Source: Gemmata sp051859125
GTDB taxonomy: Bacteria > Planctomycetota > Planctomycetia > Gemmatales > Gemmataceae
Length of the DNA stretch: 64,000 nt
Direction: 5' to 3'
NCBI RefSeq assembly: GCF_051859125.1
Contig: NZ_JBHYGG010000001.1
Coordinates: forward strand, 167,666 to 231,665
This document shows positions 6,793 through 15,893 of the stretch, piece by piece. The notes under the pieces were generated by a model that was not told where the DNA came from, ran no database searches, and saw nothing but the letters and a program-made list of their open reading frames with translations. Position numbers and translations under genes: made by a program. Positions within the stretch are counted from its first letter, which is position 1, and the number at the start of each line of letters is the position of its first letter.

Positions 6793-9700
6793 ATGCTCCG
6801 TCTCCCAACCCTCCCGCTCGCCGTCGCCGTTCTCGCCGCCGCCGCGTCGGTCCTGCTGCTCCGGCTCCCGCTTGCGCAGGAGGCCCGCGGGGTGCCGGCC
6901 GCCGACCCGAGGCCGGTCGAGTTCGATCGGGACGTGAAGCCGGTCCTCGCCAAGCACTGTTTCTCGTGCCACGGCCCGGACAAGCAGCGCGGCGACCTCC
7001 GGCTCGACCGGCGGGCCGACGCACTCAAGGGCGGCGAGTCGGGCAAGCCGTTCGTCGCGGGGAAAGCAACCGAGAGCCTTCTGATCCACCGCGTCGTCGC
7101 GACCGACGACACGAAGATGCCGCCCAAGGGGGAGCGGCTCACGGCCGCCGAGGTCGCGACCCTCAATGCGTGGGTGGAACAAGGTGCGGTGTGGCCCGAC
7201 GACGGGCAAGCGGTCAACCCCGCCGACTGGTGGAGCCTCAAGGCGATCGCGAAATCGGCCGTGCCCGCCGGGGCGAACCCGATCGACGGGTTCGTGGCCG
7301 CCAAGCTCGCCGAGAAGGGGCTCGCGCCGTCCGCCGAGGCGGGCCGGGTGACCCTGATCCGCCGCCTGTACTTCGACTTGATCGGCCTGCCCCCGTCGCC
7401 GGAAGAAGTGGAAGCGTTCGCCAGGGACCCGGCCCCGGGCGCCTACGAGCGGCTGGTCGAGAAGCTGCTCGCCTTGCCGCAGTACGGCGAGCGGTGGGCG
7501 CGGTACTGGCTCGACGTCGTCCACTTCGGCGAGACGCACGGGTACGACAAGGACCAGCCGCGGCCGCACGCCTGGCCGTACCGCGACTACGTCATCCGCT
7601 CGCTCAACGAGGACAAGCCTTACGGCCGGTTCGTGAAGGAGCAGGTCGCGGGCGACGTGCTGTTCCCGGGGACGGTGGACGGCATCGAGGCGCTCGGGTT
7701 CCTCGCCGCCGGGCCGTGGGACCTGATCGGCCACATCGAGGTGCCCGAGTCAAAGATCGACGGCAAGGTCGCCCGGCACCTGGACCGGGACGACATGGTC
7801 GCCAACACCATCGGCACCTTCATGGGCCTGACGGTGAGCTGCGCCCAGTGCCACAACCACAAGTTCGACCCGATCCCGCAGGAGGACTACTACCGCCTCC
7901 AGGCCGTGTTCGCGGCCGTCGATCGCGTCGATCGCCCGTACGACTCGGACCCGAAGGTCGCGGCCCGGCGGGCCGAACTCCAGGCGAAGCGGGCGGCCGC
8001 CGCCCAGCACGCGGCGGCCCTCACCGCGGCCGCCCGCAAGGCGGCCGGGCCGGAGCTGGAGGGCCTGGAGCAGCAGATCGCCGACGGGAGCAAGCCGCGG
8101 GGGGCCGCGCAGGCACCCGAGTACGGGTACCACTCGGCCATCTCGACCAAGCGGGACGAGGTGAAGTGGGTGCAGGTCGACCTCGGCGGGCCGGTGGCGG
8201 TCGATCGGGTCGTCCTGCGGCCGTGCCTGGACGACTTCAACCAGATCGGCCCGGGGTTCGGGTTCCCGGTCCGGTTCAAGCTCGAGCTGTCGAACGACCC
8301 GCAGTTCAAGACCGGGGTCGTCCTGGTCGACCAGACGGGGAGCGACCTGCCGAACCCGGGGACGGACGCGTTCACGGCCTACGCCGCGAAGGGCGAGAAG
8401 CCCGGCCGGTACGTGCGGCTGACCGCGACCAGGCTGGCGGCGCGGCTCCCGGACGACTTCATCCTCGCCCTGGCCGAGCTGGAGGTGTACGACGCCGCCG
8501 GCAAGAACCGGGCCACGGGCAAGGCGGTGACGGCGCACGACGAGACGGAGGTCGTCCCCCGGTGGCGGACCTCCAACGTCACCGACGGAATCTACCCCCC
8601 CGGCCCCGCCCGCACCCCCGCGGAACTGGCGGGCCTGAAGGACAAGCGGGACGGCCTCTTGAAGCGCGCCCTCGGGGGCGACAACGCGGCCGACCTGGCG
8701 GCGACCGAGGCGCAGGTCCGCGCCCTCGACGCGGAGGTGGCGAAGCTCGCCGGCTCCCGCCGGGTGACGTACGTTTCGACCGTACACTCCGGGGCCGGCA
8801 ACTTCATCGGGACGGGCACGAAGGGCGGCACCCCGCGGCCGATCTTCGTCCTGTCGCGGGGCGACGTCACGCGACCGGGCAAGGAAGTCGTTCCGGGTGC
8901 GATCCGTGCGATCCCCGGCCTGAACGGCACCTTCGACCTCCCGGCCAACCACACCGAGGGCGAGCGGCGCGCAGCGCTGGCGAACTGGATCGCGTCGCCC
9001 GACAACCCGCTCACCTGGCGGGTCATGGCGAACCGGGTGTGGCAGTACCACTTCGGCCGCGGCATCGTTGACACGCCGAGCGACTTCGGCAAGATGGGCC
9101 AACTGCCGACGCACCCCGAACTGCTCGACTTCCTCGCCGCGGACCTGCGGGAGCACCAGTCGCTCAAGAAGCTCCACCGGCTGATCGTGACCAGCAAGAC
9201 GTACAAGCAGGCGTCGGCCGCGAACGAGGCGAACACCAGGCTGGACAGCGACAACCGCTACCTGTGGCGGCAGAACCGCCGCAAGCTGGAGGCCGAGGCG
9301 GTCCGCGACTCGATCCTGTCGGTCGCCGGTAAGCTCGACCTGACGATGGGCGGCCCGAGCTTCAAGGACTTCGTCGTCGAGCACCCCGAGCACTCGCCGC
9401 ACTACCAGTACCACCTCCACGACCCGGAGGACGCGAAGGCCCACCGGCGGGCGGTGTACCGGTTCGTGGTGCGGTCGAAGCAGCAGCCGTTCATGGTCGC
9501 CCTCGACTGTGCCGACCCGTCGCTGGCGGTCGAGAAGCGGAACCAGACGCTGACCCCGCAGCAGGCGCTCGCGCTGCTGAACAACAAGCTCGCGGTCGCG
9601 ATGGCGAAGCACTTCGCCGAGCGGGTGGAGAAGCTCGCGGCCGACGACGCGGGCCGGATCACAGCGGCGGTCCGCCTCGCGTTCGGCCGCACCCCGACCC

Positions 9701-9801
9701 CGAAGGAGTTGGAGTCCCTCACCGCCTACGCGAAGGAACACGGGCTCGCCAACGCCTGTCGCGTGATCCTCAACTTGAACGAGTTCGTGTTCGTGGACTG
9801 A
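6793..9801 (+). CDS. PSCyt1/DUF1549/DUF1553 cytochrome with embedded discoidin-like domain
   Basis: A 1002-residue exported protein. After a signal peptide (LAVAVLAAAASVLLL) come a planctomycete cytochrome C domain with C56-FSC-H60, a DUF1549 domain (DWWSLK, PIDGFVAAKL, LIRRLYFDLIGLPPS), a second haem-type motif CAQCHNH starting at Cys350, an F5/8 type C domain at about 443-570, and a DUF1553 domain (about 720-970, NPLTWRVMANRVWQYHFGRG). Proteins of this type are paired with DUF1501 proteins and are suspected, not proven, to act in degradation of complex polymers. ATG 6793 is chosen over 6721 because it gives a clean signal peptide. It starts about 100 bases after the response regulator and 55 bases before the DUF1501 gene. 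Confidence 0.92.
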   Translation: MLRLPTLPLAVAVLAAAASVLLLRLPLAQEARGVPAADPRPVEFDRDVKPVLAKHCFSCHGPDKQRGDLRLDRRADALKGGESGKPFVAGKATESLLIHRVVATDDTKMPPKGERLTAAEVATLNAWVEQGAVWPDDGQAVNPADWWSLKAIAKSAVPAGANPIDGFVAAKLAEKGLAPSAEAGRVTLIRRLYFDLIGLPPSPEEVEAFARDPAPGAYERLVEKLLALPQYGERWARYWLDVVHFGETHGYDKDQPRPHAWPYRDYVIRSLNEDKPYGRFVKEQVAGDVLFPGTVDGIEALGFLAAGPWDLIGHIEVPESKIDGKVARHLDRDDMVANTIGTFMGLTVSCAQCHNHKFDPIPQEDYYRLQAVFAAVDRVDRPYDSDPKVAARRAELQAKRAAAAQHAAALTAAARKAAGPELEGLEQQIADGSKPRGAAQAPEYGYHSAISTKRDEVKWVQVDLGGPVAVDRVVLRPCLDDFNQIGPGFGFPVRFKLELSNDPQFKTGVVLVDQTGSDLPNPGTDAFTAYAAKGEKPGRYVRLTATRLAARLPDDFILALAELEVYDAAGKNRATGKAVTAHDETEVVPRWRTSNVTDGIYPPGPARTPAELAGLKDKRDGLLKRALGGDNAADLAATEAQVRALDAEVAKLAGSRRVTYVSTVHSGAGNFIGTGTKGGTPRPIFVLSRGDVTRPGKEVVPGAIRAIPGLNGTFDLPANHTEGERRAALANWIASPDNPLTWRVMANRVWQYHFGRGIVDTPSDFGKMGQLPTHPELLDFLAADLREHQSLKKLHRLIVTSKTYKQASAANEANTRLDSDNRYLWRQNRRKLEAEAVRDSILSVAGKLDLTMGGPSFKDFVVEHPEHSPHYQYHLHDPEDAKAHRRAVYRFVVRSKQQPFMVALDCADPSLAVEKRNQTLTPQQALALLNNKLAVAMAKHFAERVEKLAADDAGRITAAVRLAFGRTPTPKELESLTAYAKEHGLANACRVILNLNEFVFVD

Positions 9802-9856
9802 GCCGCTCGCGGTTCGCGTGGCACCCTTGTACCGAGACACCTGACGGGATGCGAAC

Positions 9857-11362
9857 ATGACCGTGCATCGTGGTTCTTCACTCCGCACTCCGCACTCCGC
9901 ACTCCGCACTTCCCGAAGAGACTTTCTCTTCAACTCGGGCGGCGGGCTCGGGGGCATCGCCCTCGCCGCCCTGCTCGGCTCCGACCGGCTGCTCGCCGAC
10001 GCCCCGAAGCGGCCCGACGGCGGCGTCCACCACAAGCCGCGGGCCAAGCGCGTCGTCCAGTTGTTCATGGCCGGCGGGGCCAGCCACGTCGACCTGTTCG
10101 ACTACAAGCCCGAGCTGGTCCGGCAGCACGGCAAGCCCGCCAACTTCGGCGAGCACGTCGAGGCGTTCCAGAACGGCCTCGGCCCGTGGCTCAAGCCCGT
10201 GTGGGACTTCAAGCCATACGGCAAGAGCGGGAAGATGCTGTCCGAGACGGTCGCGCCGCTGGGCGCCGTCGTCGACGAGATGGCGTTCGTCCACAACGTG
10301 ATCGGCAAGACCGGGGTCCACAGTCAGGGCACCCTGCTCCAGACGACCGGGTTCAACCGCCCCGGGTTCCCGGCGATGGGGTGCTGGGCGAGCTACGGGC
10401 TCGGGAGCGGGAACCAGAACCTCCCGACGTTCGTGGTGCTGCCCGACCACCGCGGGCTCGCGTCGAACGGCACGAAGAACTGGGACAGCGCGTTCCTGCC
10501 CGCACAGTACCAGGGCAGCGCGATCTACCCCGGGAGCAAGACCCCGGTTGAGGACCTGTTCCCGGACGAGCGGGCGAAGTTCATCACCAAGCAGAGCGAC
10601 CGGGCCGGGATCGACCTGCTCTCGCAACTGAACCGCGAGCACTCCGCCGGCCGGCCCGGCGACGAGCGACTCGACGCGCGGATCCAGAGCTACGAGCTGG
10701 CCGCGAAGATGCAACTCGCGGCCCCCGAGGCGCTCGACATCTCCCGCGAGCCGGCCAGCGTGTTGAAGCTGTACGGGCTCGACCACGGGAAGTCGGCGTT
10801 CGACAAGGAGATCAACCCGGTCGAGGAGACGGACTACTTCGGCCGCAAGTGCCTCGTCGCCCGCCGGCTGTTGGAGCGGGGCGTGCGGTTCGTTCAGATC
10901 TGGAGCGGGAACGACAACGGGTTCCCGCGACGGAACTGGGACTCGCACGAGGACATCCACCGCGACCACGGCCCGCTCGCGTTCGGCATGGCCCGCGGCG
11001 CGGCGGCGCTGATCGCCGACCTGAAGCGGCTCGGGCTGCTCGAGGACACCATCATCCTGTGGACCTCCGAGTTCGGGCGGATGCCGAGTTCGCAGGGTGG
11101 CAAGGGCCGCGACCACAACCCGTACTGCTTCACGAACTGGCTCGCCGGCGGCGGCATCAAGGGCGGCACGACGCACGGGCTCAGCGACGACTTCGGGTAC
11201 AAGCCGGCCGACCGCAAGCACCCGACCGAGGTGTACGACGTCCACGCGACAATCTTGCACCTGCTCGGCATCGACCATACGAAGCTCACGGTGCGGCACA
11301 ACGGCATCGACCGGCGACTCACCGACGTTCACGGGCACGTCATCCCGGAATTGATCTCGTAG
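9857..11362 (+). CDS. DUF1501 domain-containing Tat-exported protein, partner of the cytochrome
   Basis: A 501-residue protein with a twin-arginine leader (Arg20-Arg21 in SRRDFLFNSGGGLGG) and the DUF1501 core (VVQLFMAGGASHVDLFDYKP, NWDSHEDIHRDHG, LWTSEFGRMP). It follows the PSD1-type cytochrome by 55 bases, the standard gene pair in planctomycetes, and the two probably form a complex or act on the same substrate outside the cytoplasm. The N-terminus is unusual: four exact 7-base repeats (9880-9907) encode residues 9-17 before the Tat motif, so part of the leader derives from a DNA repeat. ATG 9857 is the only good start; the in-frame GTG at 9863 is also possible. Confidence 0.93.
   Translation: MTVHRGSSLRTPHSALRTSRRDFLFNSGGGLGGIALAALLGSDRLLADAPKRPDGGVHHKPRAKRVVQLFMAGGASHVDLFDYKPELVRQHGKPANFGEHVEAFQNGLGPWLKPVWDFKPYGKSGKMLSETVAPLGAVVDEMAFVHNVIGKTGVHSQGTLLQTTGFNRPGFPAMGCWASYGLGSGNQNLPTFVVLPDHRGLASNGTKNWDSAFLPAQYQGSAIYPGSKTPVEDLFPDERAKFITKQSDRAGIDLLSQLNREHSAGRPGDERLDARIQSYELAAKMQLAAPEALDISREPASVLKLYGLDHGKSAFDKEINPVEETDYFGRKCLVARRLLERGVRFVQIWSGNDNGFPRRNWDSHEDIHRDHGPLAFGMARGAAALIADLKRLGLLEDTIILWTSEFGRMPSSQGGKGRDHNPYCFTNWLAGGGIKGGTTHGLSDDFGYKPADRKHPTEVYDVHATILHLLGIDHTKLTVRHNGIDRRLTDVHGHVIPELIS
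9880..9907 (+). repeat. Four tandem 7-bp repeats (ACTCCGC) inside the DUF1501 leader
   Basis: ACTCCGC is repeated four times without error, followed by a partial copy. Because 7 is not a multiple of 3, three copies encode a 7-residue period (LRTPHSA). Degenerate copies of the same heptad occur at 52347-52371 and 52401-52425. The array lies in the coding region just upstream of the Tat motif. Confidence 0.9.
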
Positions 11363-11383
11363 TCCGCGACCCGAGACCCGGCC

Positions 11384-12292
11384 ATGAACCCGCTCGCCCT
11401 CGCGCTGCTCTGCGTCCTCGCCCCTGCGGGAGCGAGCGCCCCGCTCACGGAAGCCCCGTTCCCGCGGGAAGCGACCGCGAGGGCCCTTGCCCCCGCCCCG
11501 CGGCTCGTCACACTTCGGGTGACCGCACCCCCGCCCGGGTTCAACGCCAAGTACACGAAGTACGTGAGCGCACGGGGGTTCCCCGTACTCGGCTCGGCGA
11601 AGGTCAACGACCACGCGCTCCTCGAAGCGGCGTACCTCATCAACCAGATGCTGGACCCGCGGCCGGACGTGCGCCAGGCGCTCATCGAGAGCGGGTGCCG
11701 GTTCGCGGTGATGGCGGCCGACGAGTTCACCACCGACGTCCCCGAGCACAGCGACCTGACGCCGAAGGCGTACTACGACCGCCGCGCCCGCGGCCTCGGC
11801 CCCACCCGCGCCCGCCCGGCCGTATCGTGCGGCGAGGAGAACCTCCTCGGCCTGCCGGGCGACCCGTACCGCCAGGAGAACATCCTGGTTCACGAGTTCG
11901 CCCACGCGATGCACCTGATGGGGCTGAAGACCGCGGACAAGGAGTTCGACGCGCGGCTCAAGAAGACCTACGACAGGGCCGTCGGCGACGGGCTGTGGAA
12001 GGACAAGTACGCCGGGAAGAACAAGGAGGAGTACTGGGCCGAGGTGGTGCAGTCGTACTTCGACACCAACCGGCTTCCGGACCACGACCACAACCACGTC
12101 CGCACCCGCGGCGAACTCGAGAAGTACGACCCGCGGGCGTTCGCGCTGGTGGACGAGGTGTTCCGCGGGAGCGAGTGGCGGTACGTCCGCCCGGCCGACC
12201 GCACGGAGCCCGGCCACCTCGCCGGGTTCGACCCCAAAGCGGTGAAGCCCTTCCGCTGGCCGGCCGAGCCGAAGGACCCACCGAAGAAGTGA
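11384..12292 (+). CDS. Secreted zincin-like metalloprotease
   Basis: A 302-residue protein with a signal peptide (LALALLCVLAPAGASA) and a zinc-binding HEFAHAMH (His170, Glu171, His174), followed about 45 residues later by EEYWAEVVQSYF, which supplies a candidate third glutamate ligand (Glu216 or Glu220). This arrangement suits a gluzincin-type peptidase. The exact family and substrate are not recognised. It begins 21 bases after the DUF1501 stop, on the same strand, so it may belong to the cytochrome/DUF1501 operon and process exported proteins or peptide-containing polymers. Confidence 0.75.
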   Translation: MNPLALALLCVLAPAGASAPLTEAPFPREATARALAPAPRLVTLRVTAPPPGFNAKYTKYVSARGFPVLGSAKVNDHALLEAAYLINQMLDPRPDVRQALIESGCRFAVMAADEFTTDVPEHSDLTPKAYYDRRARGLGPTRARPAVSCGEENLLGLPGDPYRQENILVHEFAHAMHLMGLKTADKEFDARLKKTYDRAVGDGLWKDKYAGKNKEEYWAEVVQSYFDTNRLPDHDHNHVRTRGELEKYDPRAFALVDEVFRGSEWRYVRPADRTEPGHLAGFDPKAVKPFRWPAEPKDPPKK

Positions 12293-12375
12293 CGGCTGCT
12301 CGACGGGCGCGTGGCCGGCTGCGTACAACAGGTCAAACCGACCTCCCCTGTTGGCGCTGCCACGCCGCCCGAACC

Positions 12376-13878
12376 ATGAACCCACCGACCACGTCCCGCG
12401 GCCGCTACCTCACCCTCGTTGCCGCCCTCATGGGTTGGATGTTCGACGGCATGGAGATGGGCCTCTTCCCGCTCGTCGGCCGCAACGCCCTGGAGGAGTG
12501 GCTCCGCGACCCCAGCGACCCGGCGCGGCCCGACAAGGGGAGCGTCGATAAGTGGTTCGGCATCGTCATGGCGTGCTTCCTCGTCGGTGCGGCGACCGGC
12601 GGGGTCGTGTTCGGGTGGCTCGGCGACAAGATCGGCCGGGTCCGGGCGATGACCGCCAGCGTGCTGATGTACTCGCTCTGTAGCGGGCTCTCGGCCGCGT
12701 CCGGGTCGCCCGAGGTGCTCGCGGCCCTGCGGTTCCTGGGCGCGCTCGGGATGGGCGGCGAGTGGGCGCTCGGCGTCGCACTCGTGATGGAGGTGTGGCC
12801 GAACGCCTCGCGGGCCTGGCTGGCGGGCCTGATCGGCGCGTTCGGGAACTTCGGGTACACCGTCTGCGGGTTCATCAAACTCGGCCTCAACCGCGTCGGC
12901 GAAGAGGTGCCCGTCTGGCTCACAACCGTGGGAATCCCGCAGGACGTGGCCGCGAAGCTCACCTCGCACGGCGACTGGCGGCTGCTGATGCTCATGGGCG
13001 CGCTCCCGGCCCTGCTCACGCTCCTGATCCGGCTGTTCGTCCCCGAGTCCGAGAAGTGGGAGAAGGAAAAGGCCTCCGGCGCGGCGTCGCACTGGTCGAG
13101 CCGCGACCTGCTCGGGGTGCTGATCGGAGCGGGGGCGGCCGTCGGCATCATCGCCGTGTGGTCCACACCCGGCCTGAGTTTGCTCGCACGGGTCTCGATC
13201 TCGGTCGTCGCGCTCGTGGTGGTGATCGTCGGCTACCTCACCCCGGCCCGCGGCTACCTCTCGCGGTCGCCGCTCTCGCCCGAGGCAAGGCGCGAGACGC
13301 TCCTGCGGATGCTCCTCGCGGCGGGGCTGAGCGGCGTTCCGCTACTGGCGACGTGGGCCGGGCTCATGTGGGTGTACATGTTCGTCGGCACCCTGCCCGG
13401 GGGCACGTCGCCCGACGCCCGGCCGTGGGTGCAGGTGTCGTCGTCGATCGGGGCGGCGATCGGGTGCGTCGGAGCGGCGCTCCTCGGCGGCGGGCTCGGC
13501 CGCCGGCCGGTCTATGCCGCGCTGTGCGTCCTGTCGATGGTCACGATGGTCGGGTTCTACAAGCTGAACTCCGTGTACGGCCTCGCGTTCGTGCTGTCGG
13601 CCGGGCTGCTCGGCATGATCTCGGCGTCGTTCTACGGCTGGCTCCCGCTGTACCTCCCGGAACTGTTCCGCACCTCGGTCCGGGCCACCGGCCAGGGGTT
13701 CGGGTTCAACTTCGGGCGGATCATCGCCGCCGTCGGCCAACTCCAGATGCTGAACCTCCTCGATGCGTTCGACCGCAACTACGCCAACGCCTGCGCCGTC
13801 GTTGCGGTCGTCTACCTGTTCGGGCTGGTGCTGATCGCGTTCGCCCCCGAGACCAAGGGCAAACCGCTGCCCGAGTAG
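12376..13878 (+). CDS. MFS transporter
   Basis: A 500-residue polytopic membrane protein with about 12 predicted helices. Helix 1 carries MGWMFDGMEMGLFPL, typical of the aromatic acid/sugar:H+ symporter branch, and the loop after helix 2 carries the MFS signature GWLGDKIGRVRAM. The second half shows YLPELFRTSVRATGQGFGFNFGR, as in metabolite/H+ symporters. The cytoplasmic middle loop includes a Lys/Glu-rich stretch. It would import a small acid or sugar. It ends the plus-strand cluster and faces the redoxin gene convergently with only 21 bases between the stops. Confidence 0.9.
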   Translation: MNPPTTSRGRYLTLVAALMGWMFDGMEMGLFPLVGRNALEEWLRDPSDPARPDKGSVDKWFGIVMACFLVGAATGGVVFGWLGDKIGRVRAMTASVLMYSLCSGLSAASGSPEVLAALRFLGALGMGGEWALGVALVMEVWPNASRAWLAGLIGAFGNFGYTVCGFIKLGLNRVGEEVPVWLTTVGIPQDVAAKLTSHGDWRLLMLMGALPALLTLLIRLFVPESEKWEKEKASGAASHWSSRDLLGVLIGAGAAVGIIAVWSTPGLSLLARVSISVVALVVVIVGYLTPARGYLSRSPLSPEARRETLLRMLLAAGLSGVPLLATWAGLMWVYMFVGTLPGGTSPDARPWVQVSSSIGAAIGCVGAALLGGGLGRRPVYAALCVLSMVTMVGFYKLNSVYGLAFVLSAGLLGMISASFYGWLPLYLPELFRTSVRATGQGFGFNFGRIIAAVGQLQMLNLLDAFDRNYANACAVVAVVYLFGLVLIAFAPETKGKPLPE

Positions 13879-13899
13879 GTACCAGAGCGGGGGCAACAG

Positions 13900-15741
13900 C
13901 TACCACTTCCCGGTCGGGATGAGCGCTTGCGGGAAGCCGGCGGAGGAGACGCCGAGGAACACGAAGCACATCTCGTCGGTCGTCTGCTCGCCGAGCCGCA
14001 CCACCTTCGGCGGCGAACTCGGGTTGTTCGGGTTCTCGGCCGAGTTGTCGAACGTCGCCCGCACCCGCAGGACCGTCCCCTGCGGGAGCTTCAGCGGCTC
14101 CTTCAGGTCGTACTGCTCCTGCCAGTTGTAGTCCCACACCGGGATGCGGATGAGGCTCCGCTCCTTCTCGCCGGGGAGGGTCGCGAACAGCTCGATGTCC
14201 TTCCCGAGCAGGTGCATGTGCGGGATCAGGCGGTACACGGTCGCGTCCTCGGTCGTGCGCCACGACCGGTCCACGACGTACTCCTTCTGGCCCGCCGGGA
14301 TCGCCCAGAACAGTCCGGCCACCGGCAGCGACGAGAACCGCTCCTTCGCAGGCCTCTTGGCGAAGTACAGCCCGACCCGGGTGCGGTCCGTCTCCTCCTT
14401 GCCGGTGCGGTGGTAGTGGATCTGGATGGCGATGTCGGAGCCCTTCGGGAGCCGGATCGCGACGCCGTCGGGCAGCAGTTTCGGGAGCATCCCCGGTGCC
14501 CAGCCGCCGAGGATGCCGGAGCGGTCCGGGACGAACCCGAACCCCATCTTCACCGCGTAGCCCGGTCCGCGGTCCGCGTCCGTGGGGTCCGCCTTCGCGG
14601 CGGCCTGGCCCTGGAGCTTGCGAGCCGTCCCGGTGCGGTCGATCAGGTTCACCGTGTGGTGGACGACCTTCGGGTTCCCGGGCCGGATCTCGACGGCGAC
14701 CACGTCCTTGTCCTCGGTCAGGTTCGTCGGGAACACGAGGACGCGGAAGTGGTCCGGCCCCTTCGCCGCGACGGTCACGTCGGAACTGGCTTCGAGGACC
14801 ATGTCCGGCTCGCCGAGCGTCCAGGTGTCGTCGAACTTCAGCGGGGCGGGGGCGTCCTTCGGGTCGCCCTCGGGCATCCCCTGCGCGACCCACTGCTCCA
14901 GCACCTTCGCGGCCGCGGGCGGCAGGCTCCGCTCGCCGGCCAGCAGCGCGTTCGGGGCCGGCTTCCACGGCGGCATCCTCTTCGCGGCGACCTCCTCGAC
15001 GCACAGGTCGGCCCACTTCGCCGCCTGCTTGTACGTCAGGAGCGGGAACGGTCCGGCCTGGCCCGGCCGGTGGCACGACTGGCAGTGCGACTGGAGCACC
15101 GGCAGCACGTCCTTGTGGAAGGTGACGGCCCCCGCTGCCGCGGCCGGCTTCACCTCGGCGACGCTGATCGGGCACCCGAGCGCCTTCGTCTCGGGCTCGC
15201 TCACGGCCTTCCCCGCCAAGAGTTCGTCGAGCGCCAAGGCGAGGTCGTGCCGGGTGACCACGGCCCGCGGCTTGAGCCGGGCGGCGAACCCGTCGTCGAT
15301 CCGCCCGCGGTACCGCACCACCTGCTTCTCGTCGAGGACGACGGCTTCGGGGGTGACCTTGGGTGCGAGCGCCGCGACCGACACCTGCTCGCGGTCGGCG
15401 AATACCGGGAACGGAACCTTGTACTCCTTCGCGTGCGCCGTCGCCTGTGCCGCGGTCGCGTCCGGGTCCGGGAACACGCCGACGACCGCGACGCCCTTGT
15501 CGGCGTACTTGGTCGCGACCTCGCCCAGCACCGGGAGGTACCCGTTCGACATCGGGCACTCGAGCGCGAGGAACGCGACGACCGTGAACTTCGCCTTCTG
15601 ATCGGCGACCGCCCACTTCTTCCCGCCGGCGTCGGTCAGCGAGAACGCGGCGACGGGCTTCGCGGCGGCGGGGCGCGCGGCGCCCGATGGGACCAGCGCG
15701 AGAGCGGCGACGAGTGCCGGGACGATGAAGCGGAGCGGCAT
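13900..15741 (-). CDS. Redoxin / cytochrome c / copper type II monooxygenase-like fusion protein
   Basis: A 613-residue exported protein in three parts. After a signal peptide comes a thioredoxin-fold redoxin domain (about 25-190) with ECPMSNGYLP as the only CP motif, so it lacks the usual CxxC. A c-type haem motif follows (Cys220, Cys223, His224 in CQSCHRPGQAGPFP). The C-terminal half resembles the copper type II ascorbate-dependent monooxygenase fold: VVHHTVNLI, IQIHYHRTG and PHMHLLGKDI supply histidines like those of the two copper sites. ATG 15741 has AGGAGA 8 bases upstream. Such fusions occur in planctomycetes and Acidobacteria; the substrate is unknown. Confidence 0.85.
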   Translation of the reverse strand: MPLRFIVPALVAALALVPSGAARPAAAKPVAAFSLTDAGGKKWAVADQKAKFTVVAFLALECPMSNGYLPVLGEVATKYADKGVAVVGVFPDPDATAAQATAHAKEYKVPFPVFADREQVSVAALAPKVTPEAVVLDEKQVVRYRGRIDDGFAARLKPRAVVTRHDLALALDELLAGKAVSEPETKALGCPISVAEVKPAAAAGAVTFHKDVLPVLQSHCQSCHRPGQAGPFPLLTYKQAAKWADLCVEEVAAKRMPPWKPAPNALLAGERSLPPAAAKVLEQWVAQGMPEGDPKDAPAPLKFDDTWTLGEPDMVLEASSDVTVAAKGPDHFRVLVFPTNLTEDKDVVAVEIRPGNPKVVHHTVNLIDRTGTARKLQGQAAAKADPTDADRGPGYAVKMGFGFVPDRSGILGGWAPGMLPKLLPDGVAIRLPKGSDIAIQIHYHRTGKEETDRTRVGLYFAKRPAKERFSSLPVAGLFWAIPAGQKEYVVDRSWRTTEDATVYRLIPHMHLLGKDIELFATLPGEKERSLIRIPVWDYNWQEQYDLKEPLKLPQGTVLRVRATFDNSAENPNNPSSPPKVVRLGEQTTDEMCFVFLGVSSAGFPQALIPTGKW

Positions 15742-15784
15742 GAGTGGAATCTCCTGTTGGCAGCAGTCAAAATAGCTCAAAAGT

Positions 15785-15873
15785 GGCGACTCGCTCCGCG
15801 AGTCGCACCCCGGCGCACGGAGCCGGCCGGGTCGCTCGGAAGGCCGCGGGTGTCACGCGCGGAGCGTGTGACC
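15785..15873. repeat. Two-palindrome interspersed element, copy A
   Basis: The first half, GCGACTCGC-TCC-GCGAGTCGC followed by ACCCCGGCGCA (15785-15817), matches 55349-55381 at 32 of 33 positions. The second half, GTGTCACGCGC-GGA-GCGTGTGAC, is a related but diverged palindrome of the one at 55396-55424. The middle differs between copies. It sits between the anti-sigma gene end and the redoxin start, close to the redoxin promoter. Confidence 0.85.
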
Positions 15874-15893
15874 GACCGTATGCGGCTCCCCCG

